The position numbers were made by a program, and so were the translations under genes. Positions 16,455-25,343 of a stretch of DNA of 48,230 nucleotides are shown piece by piece; within the stretch, counting starts at the first letter, position 1, and every line of letters starts with the position of its first letter. Origin of the DNA: Sporosarcina sp. P13 (GTDB taxonomy: Bacteria > Bacillota > Bacilli > Bacillales_A > Planococcaceae); assembly GCF_002743055.1 (NCBI RefSeq), contig NZ_PDYM01000025.1, positions 1-48,230 on the forward strand. The letters are read 5' to 3'. The notes below the pieces were generated by a model. The model was given only the letters and a program-made list of their open reading frames with translations. It had not been told where the DNA came from and searched no databases.

Positions 16455-16512
16455 AAGAAAAACCCCTTTCCTCTAGTTAGAGAAAAAGGGGTCGAACAGC
16501 GGACAGGGTCCT
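16450..16512. repeat. Element B, copy 2
   Basis: Plus strand: AAGAAAAACCCCTTTCC, an inner CTCTAGTTAGAG palindrome, AAAAGGGGTCGAACAG, then CGGACAGGGTCC. It aligns over its length with 10661-10720, with changes that preserve the outer ACCCC/GGGGT stem. Confidence 0.6.
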
Positions 16513-16551
16513 TCCTGCCACATTGTATTTTCTTCTATGAAGATTGTACAC

Positions 16552-17781
16552 TTACTCTACCGCTAACCGCTTAACCGCTTCAAATAAAATCGTCGCACCA
16601 TCCGCCAAATGTTCCGCATCGGACCATTCTTCTGGACAATGGCTAAGCCCGTCCTTACTAGGAACAAATACCATGCCGCATGCGGTGAAATCTGACAGCA
16701 CCATCGCGTCATGCCCTGCTCCACTATTCATCGTACAATAAGGAATCGCTAACTCTTCACTTATATTCTTAAACAGTCCACGAATTTCCGGATCTAATTC
16801 TTTCGGCTCTATTGACATAAGTTGATCAGCAATGGTGTGAATACCATCCACTCCATTATGAGAAGCTACAAGCTCTTTTACTCGATCTAGAGCGTGTTGT
16901 ATATGTTCTTCCTTGCCCGCGCGAATATCCACTGAAAAAACGACTTTGTCAGGAATCACGTTCGCGCCGTTCGGGAATACTTGTAGTCTTCCTGTCGTAA
17001 TGACTGTACCGTTGCCTGTCTCTTTCGCAAGTTGAGGAAACGCTGCAATCAGTTGCGCTGCAGATACTAGCGCATCCGAGCGGCGATCCATTGGTGTAGT
17101 GCCTGCGTGACCTGCGCGTCCTTGCACAGTCACTTCCAGCTGCACTAGCCCAACAATCGCTTCTACGACACCAATACGGATGCCCTTCTCTTCCAAAATC
17201 GGACCTTGCTCGATATGGAGTTCAAGAAATGCTTTTATCGTCTCCGGTCGTCGAATTTTCTCTTTGGAAGGATCCAGTCCAATGGCTGCCATTGCGTCTG
17301 TAGCTAAAATGCCGTCTTTATCCGCTACTGCAGTAAAATCCTCTTCTATCATAACGCCCATCATGCCCCGTGAACCCATCAAGCCGCCACCAAAACGAGA
17401 ACCTTCCTCTTCTACCATCGCAAGTACCTCGAGCGGATAATCAGGCGTCAGTTGCAGTTCCTGAAACAGTGCGGCCACTTCCAACCCGATGACAACACCC
17501 GCTGTCCCGTCATACGCCCCACCGTTCGGCACCGAATCAAAATGCGATCCGACGATTACAGAAGGTGCATCTTTCAACGTACCTTCTAGCTTGCCAAAAA
17601 TATTTCCAAAACCGTCTTCTGATACTTGAAGACCATATGCCGCCATTTTTTCTTTAATATAATTTCGCGCTTGCAAATCTTCTTTACTATACGTCAGTCT
17701 CGTCACACCTTGTCCTGGTGTGGCTGTGAACTGTCCGAGTAATTCAATATGCTGCTCGATACGCTCTTTATTCGCTGTCAT
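16552..17781 (-). CDS. M20-family amidohydrolase (N-carbamoyl-L-amino-acid hydrolase / allantoate amidohydrolase type)
   Basis: A 409-residue dinuclear metal enzyme that would hydrolyse a carbamoyl- or ureido-type amide. Metal-site motifs are visible: GSHFDSVPNGGAYDGTAG (His near 80, Asp near 91), EEEGSRFGGGLMGSRG (about 126), ELHIEQGP (about 191) and the late GAGHDAM His near 351. TTPMDRRSDAL is the dimerisation-domain signature of the carbamoylase/allantoate group. It lies 15 bp downstream of a permease gene that probably imports its substrate. Exact substrate cannot be decided from sequence alone. Confidence 0.85.
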   Translation of the reverse strand: MTANKERIEQHIELLGQFTATPGQGVTRLTYSKEDLQARNYIKEKMAAYGLQVSEDGFGNIFGKLEGTLKDAPSVIVGSHFDSVPNGGAYDGTAGVVIGLEVAALFQELQLTPDYPLEVLAMVEEEGSRFGGGLMGSRGMMGVMIEEDFTAVADKDGILATDAMAAIGLDPSKEKIRRPETIKAFLELHIEQGPILEEKGIRIGVVEAIVGLVQLEVTVQGRAGHAGTTPMDRRSDALVSAAQLIAAFPQLAKETGNGTVITTGRLQVFPNGANVIPDKVVFSVDIRAGKEEHIQHALDRVKELVASHNGVDGIHTIADQLMSIEPKELDPEIRGLFKNISEELAIPYCTMNSGAGHDAMVLSDFTACGMVFVPSKDGLSHCPEEWSDAEHLADGATILFEAVKRLAVE

Positions 17782-17796
17782 ACTATATTCCTCCTA

Positions 17797-18993
17797 TTAT
17801 AAGAAGCCGACGAAAATTCCTGCTAAAATAACCGACACAATCGTCACGCTAATAAACCCTCCGACAAGCATTGGGGGCAGCATATGACTAAGCAATGCCT
17901 CCCGTTCCTTTTCGTCATCTGTCAATGCGTTTACGACTTCATTCGTAATAATATAGTCCGCTGGAAAACCGTACAACGCTGTAAGAGACACCGCAAACGC
18001 CATCTCTTTGCTTACCTTTAGCACCTTTCCAATGAAAAACGAGAAAATGTACATGCCGATGATGCCTACTACAATACAGCCGACAAGCGGATACAAAATC
18101 TCCGACATCATAGCCGGTGTCGCTTTTTTCAGACCATCTAAAATAAATAAGATTAACGCTAGCATAGCGAAGCCAAATCCATTCGCTTTTTGAAGTACGT
18201 TGCGTTCAAGAAAACCGACGCTTGTCGCAATAATTCCGAACAGTAAACAAAGAACATACGGACTGATCGTAATGATTGGCGCGAGAAGCGTAGAAGCACC
18301 GTAGGCAAGAAAACCGACAAATGCCAAACGGAAAAACTTGAAATATTCCGTATTATATTTTTCCGGCATCTTGTTAAACATTTTCAGCTCGGTAGACGGA
18401 AGTGACGCTCCTTCTACTGGACTGTCCTTCAATTCCAATTCGCCACTGCGATACTTCTGAAGAAGCATCTTTCCTTCTTTTTTCAAGACAATCGATGTCA
18501 GCGGATAACCCGCAAAGCCTTGCATGACATAAATCACAACCGCGAAAACAGACAGCGTGACAAGACCTGCTTCAGCTGCACCTTCAGACATGATCAACGC
18601 TGAAACTATACCGCCGACTAAAGGTGGGATTGCTACTAATACCGTTTTCACATCAAATAGCAATAGACCAATCGTAAATAGAAACACAATGATACCGACT
18701 ATTCCGGAAATTGAAATCAAAATCGTTTTCCATTGCTGTTTCAACTGCTGAATAGAAAGCATCGTTCCCATATTCGTTATTAATAAATATATTAACAAGG
18801 TAGCAACTGCTGGCGGTACACCGGCAATCGCAACGATATCCTCAGGGAAAAACGTCCAATACCCAAATAAAATTAACACCGCACAAACAAAAATTGATGG
18901 AATCCATGCTTTTGTACGAACTGCAATAAAATCTCCGATGAATAAAATCCCCGCTAATATAGCAAAAGCAAGCATTTGTGGCATATCATCCAC
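17797..18993 (-). CDS. Multi-pass permease of unknown substrate
   Basis: A 398-residue protein with about ten hydrophobic helices in two halves split by a charged cytosolic loop (about residues 170-215). Glycine/proline-rich segments (IPPLVGGIVSALIMSEGAAEAG; ALYGFPADYIITNEVV) occupy equivalent places in each half, as in carriers with inverted repeats such as the GltS-like group; I cannot name the family with confidence. Its position directly before the M20 amidohydrolase suggests it imports that enzyme's substrate. Confidence 0.6.
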   Translation of the reverse strand: MDDMPQMLAFAILAGILFIGDFIAVRTKAWIPSIFVCAVLILFGYWTFFPEDIVAIAGVPPAVATLLIYLLITNMGTMLSIQQLKQQWKTILISISGIVGIIVFLFTIGLLLFDVKTVLVAIPPLVGGIVSALIMSEGAAEAGLVTLSVFAVVIYVMQGFAGYPLTSIVLKKEGKMLLQKYRSGELELKDSPVEGASLPSTELKMFNKMPEKYNTEYFKFFRLAFVGFLAYGASTLLAPIITISPYVLCLLFGIIATSVGFLERNVLQKANGFGFAMLALILFILDGLKKATPAMMSEILYPLVGCIVVGIIGMYIFSFFIGKVLKVSKEMAFAVSLTALYGFPADYIITNEVVNALTDDEKEREALLSHMLPPMLVGGFISVTIVSVILAGIFVGFL

Positions 18994-19374
18994 TCCTCTC
19001 TAGATGTAAAGTAATAGTATATAGTAACACAAGTTAATTGAAAAGTAGGCACCTTTAAAAAAATGCAACATCTTTACTAAGTAACCTATTAAAGTACGCT
19101 ACCATGCATTTTTCTTTTTGATTACGTATTGATTTACGCCTCTTTTTTTGCATCTGCCGATTACCAGAATAGGGCCAAAATTCCGCAATGTACGTGTACG
19201 GCTTTTTAAAGTCACTCATAAGATTTGATATTTTCCACCTGTATTATTACACTAAAGATATACGATACGTATAATACCTACTCCCTATACTAATTCACTG
19301 TACCGTACGTAGGCATTTCTCGGTTTAACTACCCACTTATATATGTAATGAAAAAACAAAGGAGTCACTAGACT
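18994..19374. other. Intergenic region between permease and tetR
   Basis: It holds an AAAAATGCA/TGCATTTTT stem (about 19058-19113) next to AGTAGGCACC, which resembles the family A tail, and a probable tetR promoter, TTACAC (19247-19252) and TATAAT (19270-19275), 17 bp apart. I see no copy of the TGAAC-N2-GTTCA palindrome found at 23.3-23.4 kb. Confidence 0.5.
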
Positions 19375-20031
19375 ATGGTGAAAAAACGAGATATAAAAGT
19401 CAAACGGATGTTAGAGTTTTTTATCGAAGCAACTGAACAAGTGATTGAAAAAGAAGGCGTGCAACATGTTACTGCAAGAAAAATTGCCGACTTGGCTGGA
19501 TATACTAGTTCGACAATCTATAATTATTTTGAAGAACTGAATCATCTCATCTTCTTCGGTTCCTTACGCTTCTTGGATGAATATATTACAGATCTATCCA
19601 AGTATATTGATAGAGAGGAAGAGCCCCTTGAAAAATACCTCTCCTCCTGGGAATGCTTCTGTAAACATTCATACAATAATCCCCAAATTTACAATGTGAT
19701 TTTCATCTCTGACTTAGGGTCAGAACTAAACGAGTTGTTAAAGCGTTACTATAAGATCTATCCCAATGATTTGCTGAAGTTGCCTGAAGAAATCAAAATG
19801 CTTGTAATGGAAAACGACTTATCTAAGCGCAGTAAAGGAATGCTCCATAATGCTGTTCAGAATAAGCACTTGTCTGATGAGTCACTGGAAGCTATTGTTG
19901 ATATCACCATTCTTATGTGGAAAGGCATGTTAACTACACTTCTCAATAACCGGACACACTATACGCCCGAACAAGCTACTGCCATCACAATGAACTACAT
20001 ACGAGAAATAATGAGCCATTATACAAAGTAA
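19375..20031 (+). CDS. TetR-family transcriptional regulator
   Basis: A 218-residue regulator. The N-terminal HTH (about residues 26-55: TARKIADLAGYTSSTIYNYFEELNHLIFF) is typical TetR; the rest is a helical ligand domain. AAAGGAGT precedes ATG 19375. It converges with the Rieske/amidohydrolase cluster and is the closest regulator to it, making it the best candidate to bind the palindromes between that cluster and the second BCCT gene. Target and ligand are inferred. Confidence 0.85.
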   Translation: MVKKRDIKVKRMLEFFIEATEQVIEKEGVQHVTARKIADLAGYTSSTIYNYFEELNHLIFFGSLRFLDEYITDLSKYIDREEEPLEKYLSSWECFCKHSYNNPQIYNVIFISDLGSELNELLKRYYKIYPNDLLKLPEEIKMLVMENDLSKRSKGMLHNAVQNKHLSDESLEAIVDITILMWKGMLTTLLNNRTHYTPEQATAITMNYIREIMSHYTK

Positions 20032-20035
20032 TACA

Positions 20036-20071
20036 AAAAAATCATTCCAGCTGCAGACCGGAATGATTTTT
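20036..20071. terminator. Bidirectional terminator between tetR and the Rieske gene
   Basis: AAAATCATTCC pairs with GGAATGATTTT around AGCTGCAGACC; A-rich and T-rich flanks allow use by both convergent transcripts. Confidence 0.8.
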
Positions 20072-20075
20072 ATTG

Positions 20076-20492
20076 TTAACCGCACACATGGTTTACATCT
20101 GAAATTACAGCATCCTCCTGCTTTCCTTTTGCGGACAAGAGAATGTATCCACCTTCTTCCCTCACTTCAAATGTCTTAATCTTCACTTTCTCACTAAATA
20201 GCGACTTCCCAGTTTCGATATCAAACGCCCAGCCATGCAGTGGACATTTGACATAGTTGTCATGACAACCATACTTGTATTGCTGAGGATCAGAGGCCTC
20301 CATAATACCTGAGATAGAGCCAAACTCCAATGGCGCTCCTTGATGAGGACACATATTGTTAAACGCCCGCAGTTTCCCCTCTACATTCACGACTACAATC
20401 GTCATGTTTTTAATCGTTACGATTTTACGCTTACCGCTAGGCAACTCCTCTGCTTTACATACGACAATCTCATTCTTCGGTTTGGTGATCAT
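20076..20492 (-). CDS. Rieske [2Fe-2S] ferredoxin-type protein (1)
   Basis: A 138-residue single-domain Rieske protein. The cluster ligands are C-P-H in NMCPHQGAPLE (near residue 46) and C-P-L-H in VKCPLHGWAFD (near 84). The spacing is lengthened by an insert (GIMEASDPQQYKYGCHDNY). It has no membrane anchor and no mononuclear-iron domain, so it should be an electron carrier. It is last in a four-gene minus-strand cluster and starts 17 bp after the amidohydrolase. Confidence 0.85.
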   Translation of the reverse strand: MITKPKNEIVVCKAEELPSGKRKIVTIKNMTIVVVNVEGKLRAFNNMCPHQGAPLEFGSISGIMEASDPQQYKYGCHDNYVKCPLHGWAFDIETGKSLFSEKVKIKTFEVREEGGYILLSAKGKQEDAVISDVNHVCG

Positions 20493-20509
20493 TGAATTCC
20501 CTCCCTATA

Positions 20510-21655
20510 TTAAAATCTGTACGTTTCTAAAGCATTTTTATAGAAGATTTTCTGCTTTAAATCCTCTGGAAAATGAGCAAAGATATCCATCGTATGTTCC
20601 CCATCCCAATGCGGGTAGTCACTAGAGAACATGAGCATATCTTCTGCATCAATCATATCCACTAAAGTCACTAGATCTTTTGGATGGAAAGGTTCTTCAA
20701 ATGGCTGTGTCGCCAAACGGATATTTCTTCTGATATATTCACTAGGCAGCATTTTCACCCAAGGGATTTCATCTCTCAATGCTTTCCAGTTTTTATCTAA
20801 TCTCCACATCAAATGCGGCATCCAAGAGAATCCATATTCTACAAAAACGACTTTTAGTTTCGGGAATCGCTCGAATACACCTTCACAGATCAGACTGTTA
20901 ATTTGTCGCATCGGTACAATCGACAGTGAAGAATGCCATTCCATATAAGTCGATGCCGGACCGATAAATTGGGCAGGCGAGTATTCACCTGAACCTTCAG
21001 AGTCAGGATGCAGGACAATCGGCAAACCGTACGCCTCTGCAATTTCATAAATCGGCCAAAAATGACGCTTTCCTAAAGGAATATTGATATTTTGCAGGTT
21101 AATCCCTACAACGCCCGGTTTCTTACCAATTCGTTCAATCTCTTTAACCGTAGCATCGGCATCTACCGTTGATACGACCATATCAATTTTGAATCGATCG
21201 TCTGTGTTCACCCACTTATCATATAGCCAGTCATTGCATGCAGAACTGTAGGCTGTCGTAACATCCACATTATGATACGGCGTCATCGTGCCATGACCTA
21301 CATTCAAGATTCCGTACGTTGTTCCAAACTTATCAAATAAGTCTGTTCCCACAAACGCAGGGTCAGAACCTGGAATTCCGCCCGACGGAGTAGTGGCGTC
21401 TAAGCGCAGTACATGATTCGGGTTGTGATAGCGTGTTTTAGGAAATTCGAAAGCTCCCGCAGTCTGGGAACTCAAAAAGCTATTACTGAACTTCCCAAAA
21501 TTCATCATCTTATGCAGCCATTCATCAGAATAAGGTACTAACTCATCTAAAGATCCTAAAAAACAATGAACATCCACATCAATTAATTGTGTCTTTTTAT
21601 TTGTCTCCGCGTCATTGACTTGTGTATTATCCGTATTGATAACCATCCTCGACAC
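20510..21655 (-). CDS. Amidohydrolase-2 superfamily metalloenzyme (ACMSD/decarboxylase-like)
   Basis: A 381-residue TIM-barrel hydrolase/decarboxylase. The N-terminal metal motif is IDVDVHCFLG (about residues 24-33), shorter in His than the usual H-x-H. A later His lies in LPIVLHPDSEGSG, and the catalytic Asp in FSSDYPHWDGEH near the C-terminus. FVEYGFSWMPHLMWRLD is typical of the family. Members decarboxylate or hydrolyse cyclic and carboxylated substrates. Redox partners in the same operon suggest a substrate first modified by oxygenation, but no oxygenase alpha subunit is here. Confidence 0.78.
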   Translation of the reverse strand: MSRMVINTDNTQVNDAETNKKTQLIDVDVHCFLGSLDELVPYSDEWLHKMMNFGKFSNSFLSSQTAGAFEFPKTRYHNPNHVLRLDATTPSGGIPGSDPAFVGTDLFDKFGTTYGILNVGHGTMTPYHNVDVTTAYSSACNDWLYDKWVNTDDRFKIDMVVSTVDADATVKEIERIGKKPGVVGINLQNINIPLGKRHFWPIYEIAEAYGLPIVLHPDSEGSGEYSPAQFIGPASTYMEWHSSLSIVPMRQINSLICEGVFERFPKLKVVFVEYGFSWMPHLMWRLDKNWKALRDEIPWVKMLPSEYIRRNIRLATQPFEEPFHPKDLVTLVDMIDAEDMLMFSSDYPHWDGEHTMDIFAHFPEDLKQKIFYKNALETYRF

Positions 21656-21661
21656 CCCTTT

Positions 21662-22921
21662 TTAGTTGATTACTGCTGCTTGTTTAATAATTTGTTTAAG
21701 TTTGACTTTCTCATCGCCCAGCTGATCTGTATTCACGATTACAGATTGGCTGATCAGGCGGCGTATAGGCAATACATTCGTAGGTTGGTTCACAATCAAA
21801 GCACCTACCACCTTGTTTTCTAGCAAATAAAACATAGTGAACGTATCGTCTTCCATAGAACCTCTTAGAACGGTTTGATCCCACGTAGTAGGGTGCCCTA
21901 CATATTGAATAGCGAGGTCATGCTGATTTGACCAGAAATACGGTATCGTTGTAAAAGGTTGTGAATTAGGCTGCAACATGTTTAGTGCCGCAGTCGCTCC
22001 CTGATTCATGGCGTGATCCCAATGCTCGATCCTGATCTTTTCCCCACTGATTGGATACGTCCATCTTGCACAATCTCCTGCCGCATAAATATCAGCAACA
22101 GATGTCTCACAAAACTCATTGACAATAATTCCATCATCAAAATCTAAAATTCCCTCTACTAATAGGCCATCCGTAGAAACGCCTATTCCTACCAATACAC
22201 CGTCACACGCTAACTTTATACCATTCTTCGTCTCCACTTCGCGTATGGATGAATCGCCTTTAAATTGAGTAATATAATCATCTGTAAAAATCTCAATGCC
22301 TTTCGCACGGTGCTTTTCGGCAATATACGTACCCATATCTTCACCTAGCACTCTCGATAAAGGGGTTTTTGCTGCTTCGAATACAGTTACTTGCTTACCA
22401 GCAGCTAGCATGGAAGCTGCTACCTCCAACCCTATAAAGCCTGCTCCAATAATGGCTAAGTGATTAATAGAAGACAATTGCTCCTGTACCCTCGATGCAT
22501 CCTTTTGCGTCTTCAAATAGAAAACGTTTTCAAAATTCTGTTCATCCAACGGCTGCAGTCGTCTTAATTTAGAGCCTGTCGTAATCAACAACTTATCCCA
22601 CCCTATTTCTTCACCGTCGTTGAGAATGACCGTTTTCTTATCAGGACGTAATTCAGTTACAGATTTCCCAAGTAACAGTTCCATTCGATCGTCTCGGTAG
22701 AATTCCTCAGGGTGTAACAAGATACCATCATTATCCATCGTTCCTGCCAAATATTCTTTAGATAGTGGCGGCCGGTCATAAGGAAGGTTTTCGTCTCTAT
22801 CTATAAGAACCACTTTTCCTTCATAGTCATTATCAAGTAATGTTTTTGCAGCATTGACCCCTGCAATGCCCGCCCCGATAATTACGATTTGATTATAAGT
22901 ACTCAATTCTTCCGCCTCCAT
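21662..22921 (-). CDS. FAD/NAD(P)H-dependent ferredoxin reductase
   Basis: A 419-residue flavoprotein with an N-terminal FAD Rossmann motif (VIIGAGIAGVNAAKTLL, about residues 13-29), a central NAD(P)H motif (AIIGAGFIGLEVAASML, about 153-169) and the FAD-contact motif DIYAAGDCARW near 280. The size and order fit Rieske-oxygenase ferredoxin reductases. It would pass electrons from NAD(P)H to the neighbouring Rieske ferredoxins; its start abuts the stop of ferredoxin 2. Confidence 0.88.
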   Translation of the reverse strand: MEAEELSTYNQIVIIGAGIAGVNAAKTLLDNDYEGKVVLIDRDENLPYDRPPLSKEYLAGTMDNDGILLHPEEFYRDDRMELLLGKSVTELRPDKKTVILNDGEEIGWDKLLITTGSKLRRLQPLDEQNFENVFYLKTQKDASRVQEQLSSINHLAIIGAGFIGLEVAASMLAAGKQVTVFEAAKTPLSRVLGEDMGTYIAEKHRAKGIEIFTDDYITQFKGDSSIREVETKNGIKLACDGVLVGIGVSTDGLLVEGILDFDDGIIVNEFCETSVADIYAAGDCARWTYPISGEKIRIEHWDHAMNQGATAALNMLQPNSQPFTTIPYFWSNQHDLAIQYVGHPTTWDQTVLRGSMEDDTFTMFYLLENKVVGALIVNQPTNVLPIRRLISQSVIVNTDQLGDEKVKLKQIIKQAAVIN

Positions 22922-23242
22922 TCAGTAAGGTTTTATATAGATTAGATCATCAACGACTAGCACTTCATATGTTTCAACCGGATCTTTAGCGGGTGGGCCC
23001 TGGGGTTCCCCTGTCCGTACGTCAAATTGCGAAAAATGGAGGGGACATGTTACAAAACACCCATCAAGTTCACCGTCAGATAATTCCACATGTGCGTGAC
23101 TGCAAATATTGTTAATCGCATAATACTTACCTTCAACCTGACAAAGCATGATTTCTTCGTCATCTACTTCAACGCTGATCAATTCTTCATCATCAAAATC
23201 AGAAACCTTAGCTACAGGAACAAACGCTTCTAGCTGATTCAA
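22922..23242 (-). CDS. Rieske [2Fe-2S] ferredoxin-type protein (2)
   Basis: About 106 residues. C-x-H in ICSHAHVELSDG and C-x-x-H in VTCPLHFSQFD are the cluster ligands; the size and compact spacing fit oxygenase-type Rieske ferredoxins. I favour the TTG at 23242 because AGGGGTGG lies 8 bp upstream; a longer reading from TTG 23278 would run into the operator region without a ribosome binding site. First gene of the minus-strand cluster, transcribed away from the BCCT gene. Confidence 0.85.
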   Translation of the reverse strand: MNQLEAFVPVAKVSDFDDEELISVEVDDEEIMLCQVEGKYYAINNICSHAHVELSDGELDGCFVTCPLHFSQFDVRTGEPQGPPAKDPVETYEVLVVDDLIYIKPY

Positions 23243-23282
23243 TATAGTAACCACCCCTACACAATTGATTGTGTTCAATTAA

Positions 23283-23336
23283 TGAACATGTTCATGAACT
23301 TGTTCAGATAATAACATCATTTTTTTTCACTTGCAA
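23283..23336 (-). promoter_or_regulatory. Promoter of the Rieske cluster with two abutting operators
   Basis: On the minus strand TTGCAA (23336-23331) and TATTAT (23313-23308) are 17 bp apart. Immediately downstream lie two abutting 12-bp palindromes, TGAACTTGTTCA (23295-23306) and TGAACATGTTCA (23283-23294). Their position at the start of transcription implies repression. A TGTTCA/TGAACA pair extends the array towards 23271. Confidence 0.7.
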
Positions 23337-23373
23337 TAGTTTCTAGTAAAATATTTTAAATATTTAATATACA

Positions 23374-23425
23374 TTTACTTTTCCAGTTAATTAACCTATA
23401 ATAATGCCATTAATGAACTTGTTCA
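23374..23425 (+). promoter_or_regulatory. Promoter of the second BCCT gene with matching operator
   Basis: TTTACT (23374-23379) and TATAAT (23397-23402) are 17 bp apart. TGAACTTGTTCA (23414-23425) lies about 12 bp past the -10, over the start of transcription, and is identical to one of the operators on the divergent side. One repressor can therefore control import and catabolism together. Confidence 0.7.
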
Positions 23426-23581
23426 TATAAAATACAAGTTCACACTATAAGGGAGGAGATAGAAGAGTGATTAAAACGTAGACATAGTACAACATCAGAC
23501 TCTCGATACTGCTTTTACGTGTAAACGTACATTACAATGGCATGTTAGAAGAATCTATTAAATTACTCGAGGAGGATGGCT

Positions 23582-25189
23582 ATGCAAAATCCCAATACAA
23601 AGGATAATGTAATTTTCAAAGTTTCTATTTCAATTATCACGGTTTTTATCATTTTCGCTTTTTTCTTTAATAAAGCACTCGGTACTTTCGCTTCATCCGC
23701 ATTAGGACTAGCTGTAGATTATTTCGGTTGGTTTTACTTACTAGCTGCTTTCCTAGTTGTTGGCCTATTAGTTTGGTTATGCATTTCCCCTTATGGCAGC
23801 ATTCGGCTTGGGAAAGATACCGATCGACCAACCTATAAAGGACTGACATGGTTTGCCATGCTATTTACTGCAGGGATGGCGATCGGCCTCGTCTTCTTTG
23901 GACTAGCCGAACCAATTTACCATTACGTGAATCCTCCTTATGGAGAAGGAAATACAGCGGAATCTGCAACAGTCGCCATGAAATACAGCTTCCTTCATTG
24001 GAGTCTTCATCCATGGGCGATGTATGCGATCTTCGGTCTGGCGCTAGCTTACTTCCAATACAGAAAAGACAGACCTGCTTTAATTAGTTCAACGGTCATT
24101 GGTTTGTATAAAGGTAAAAATGAAAGGGCTTTCAAATATACAGTAGAAATATTTTGCGTAGTAGCTACTGTTTTTGGCGTTGCGGCTTCCTATGGAGTCG
24201 GTACATTACAGATGGGAGCCGGATTGGAACACGTTTTCAATATCCCTAATACGATGACGACACAGTTCATTATTATCGGTGTCATCTCGCTCATCTATAT
24301 CACTGCCGCCATTTCGGGGATTGAAAAAGGAATCAAGCTAGTATCCAATCTTAATATAGCACTAGCCATATTCCTATTGGCTTTCGTTTTTCTAATGGGT
24401 CCGACACTACAAATTATCCAAGTGTTCATCAGCTCACTGGGTGCATACATGAGTGACTTCGTTTCCATGAGCTTAGGAATTGAGCCTTTCAAAGATAATA
24501 AGTGGCTTGGGGAGTATACAGTATTCTATTTAGCATGGTGGGTATCCTGGGCTCCTGCGGTCGGAATCTTTGTGGCACGTATTTCGAAGGGACGTACGAT
24601 TCGTGGATTTATTGCCGGGGTTCTATTGGCACCGTCCTTTTTAGGAATGATCTGGTTTTCCGTTTTCGGAGGAACCGGCTTACACTTCCTACACGACTTA
24701 GGCTATACAGCATTGGCCGATCAAGCATTCGCAAATAGTGCACTCAGTATGTTTGCATTTTTGGAGTACTTGCCGCTAACAACGTTTATGAGTATTATCA
24801 CCATTATTCTGATTGCCCTATTCTTTATTACAAATGCTGAGGCAGTTACTTTTGTACTCGCGATGCTGAGTCAAAATGGTGACCTAAACCCTACAAGAAA
24901 AGTAAAAGCTACATGGGGCGTATACATGGCAATCGTGACGGGTCTTCTTTTACTAACAGGTGATTTGTCCACTATTCAAACATTGGCAATCATCACGTCA
25001 TTCCCGCTAACTATCTTAATGCTTTTCATGTGCTATTCGCTTTTAAAGGAACTATCGAAGGAAACGATCCCTACAAGAATAACGGGAAATAGACTTTCCA
25101 ATGCAGAAAATAAGGAGACTACTCCATTAGGTACGTCAATAGAGTCACAGCAAATACCTGTCACACAAAATATGACGATAAAAAAATAA
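23582..25189 (+). CDS. BCCT-family betaine/carnitine/choline transporter (second copy)
   Basis: A 535-residue polytopic transporter with the family signature YTVFYLAWWVSWAPAVGIF followed by ARISKGRTIRG (about residues 312-342) and the helix-3 motif FTAGMAIGLVFFGLAEP. I choose ATG 23582, 6 bp after GAGGAGG, over the ATG at 23576 that touches that site. It is divergent from the Rieske/amidohydrolase cluster with a shared operator set, so it likely imports that pathway's quaternary-ammonium substrate. It is only moderately similar to the BCCT at 10.9-12.4 kb. Confidence 0.9.
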   Translation: MQNPNTKDNVIFKVSISIITVFIIFAFFFNKALGTFASSALGLAVDYFGWFYLLAAFLVVGLLVWLCISPYGSIRLGKDTDRPTYKGLTWFAMLFTAGMAIGLVFFGLAEPIYHYVNPPYGEGNTAESATVAMKYSFLHWSLHPWAMYAIFGLALAYFQYRKDRPALISSTVIGLYKGKNERAFKYTVEIFCVVATVFGVAASYGVGTLQMGAGLEHVFNIPNTMTTQFIIIGVISLIYITAAISGIEKGIKLVSNLNIALAIFLLAFVFLMGPTLQIIQVFISSLGAYMSDFVSMSLGIEPFKDNKWLGEYTVFYLAWWVSWAPAVGIFVARISKGRTIRGFIAGVLLAPSFLGMIWFSVFGGTGLHFLHDLGYTALADQAFANSALSMFAFLEYLPLTTFMSIITIILIALFFITNAEAVTFVLAMLSQNGDLNPTRKVKATWGVYMAIVTGLLLLTGDLSTIQTLAIITSFPLTILMLFMCYSLLKELSKETIPTRITGNRLSNAENKETTPLGTSIESQQIPVTQNMTIKK

Positions 25190-25213
25190 CAACAATACAT
25201 CCGCTACATCTAA

Positions 25214-25260
25214 AACAGGCTGTGGAAAAGTCTTGATCTTCTCTGCAGCCTGTTCGATTT
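25214..25260 (+). terminator. Probable terminator after the second BCCT gene
   Basis: AACAGGCTG pairs with CAGCCTGTT across a 23-nt loop; the following T-run is weak (CGATTTAT). Confidence 0.5.
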
Positions 25261-25343
25261 ATGTTCGGGATGCTTTGTATGTCCGCTATTGTAGTTGAAT
25301 ACAATGGAAGTACTACCGGCACAGGCCTTAAGGGAGATGTGGA

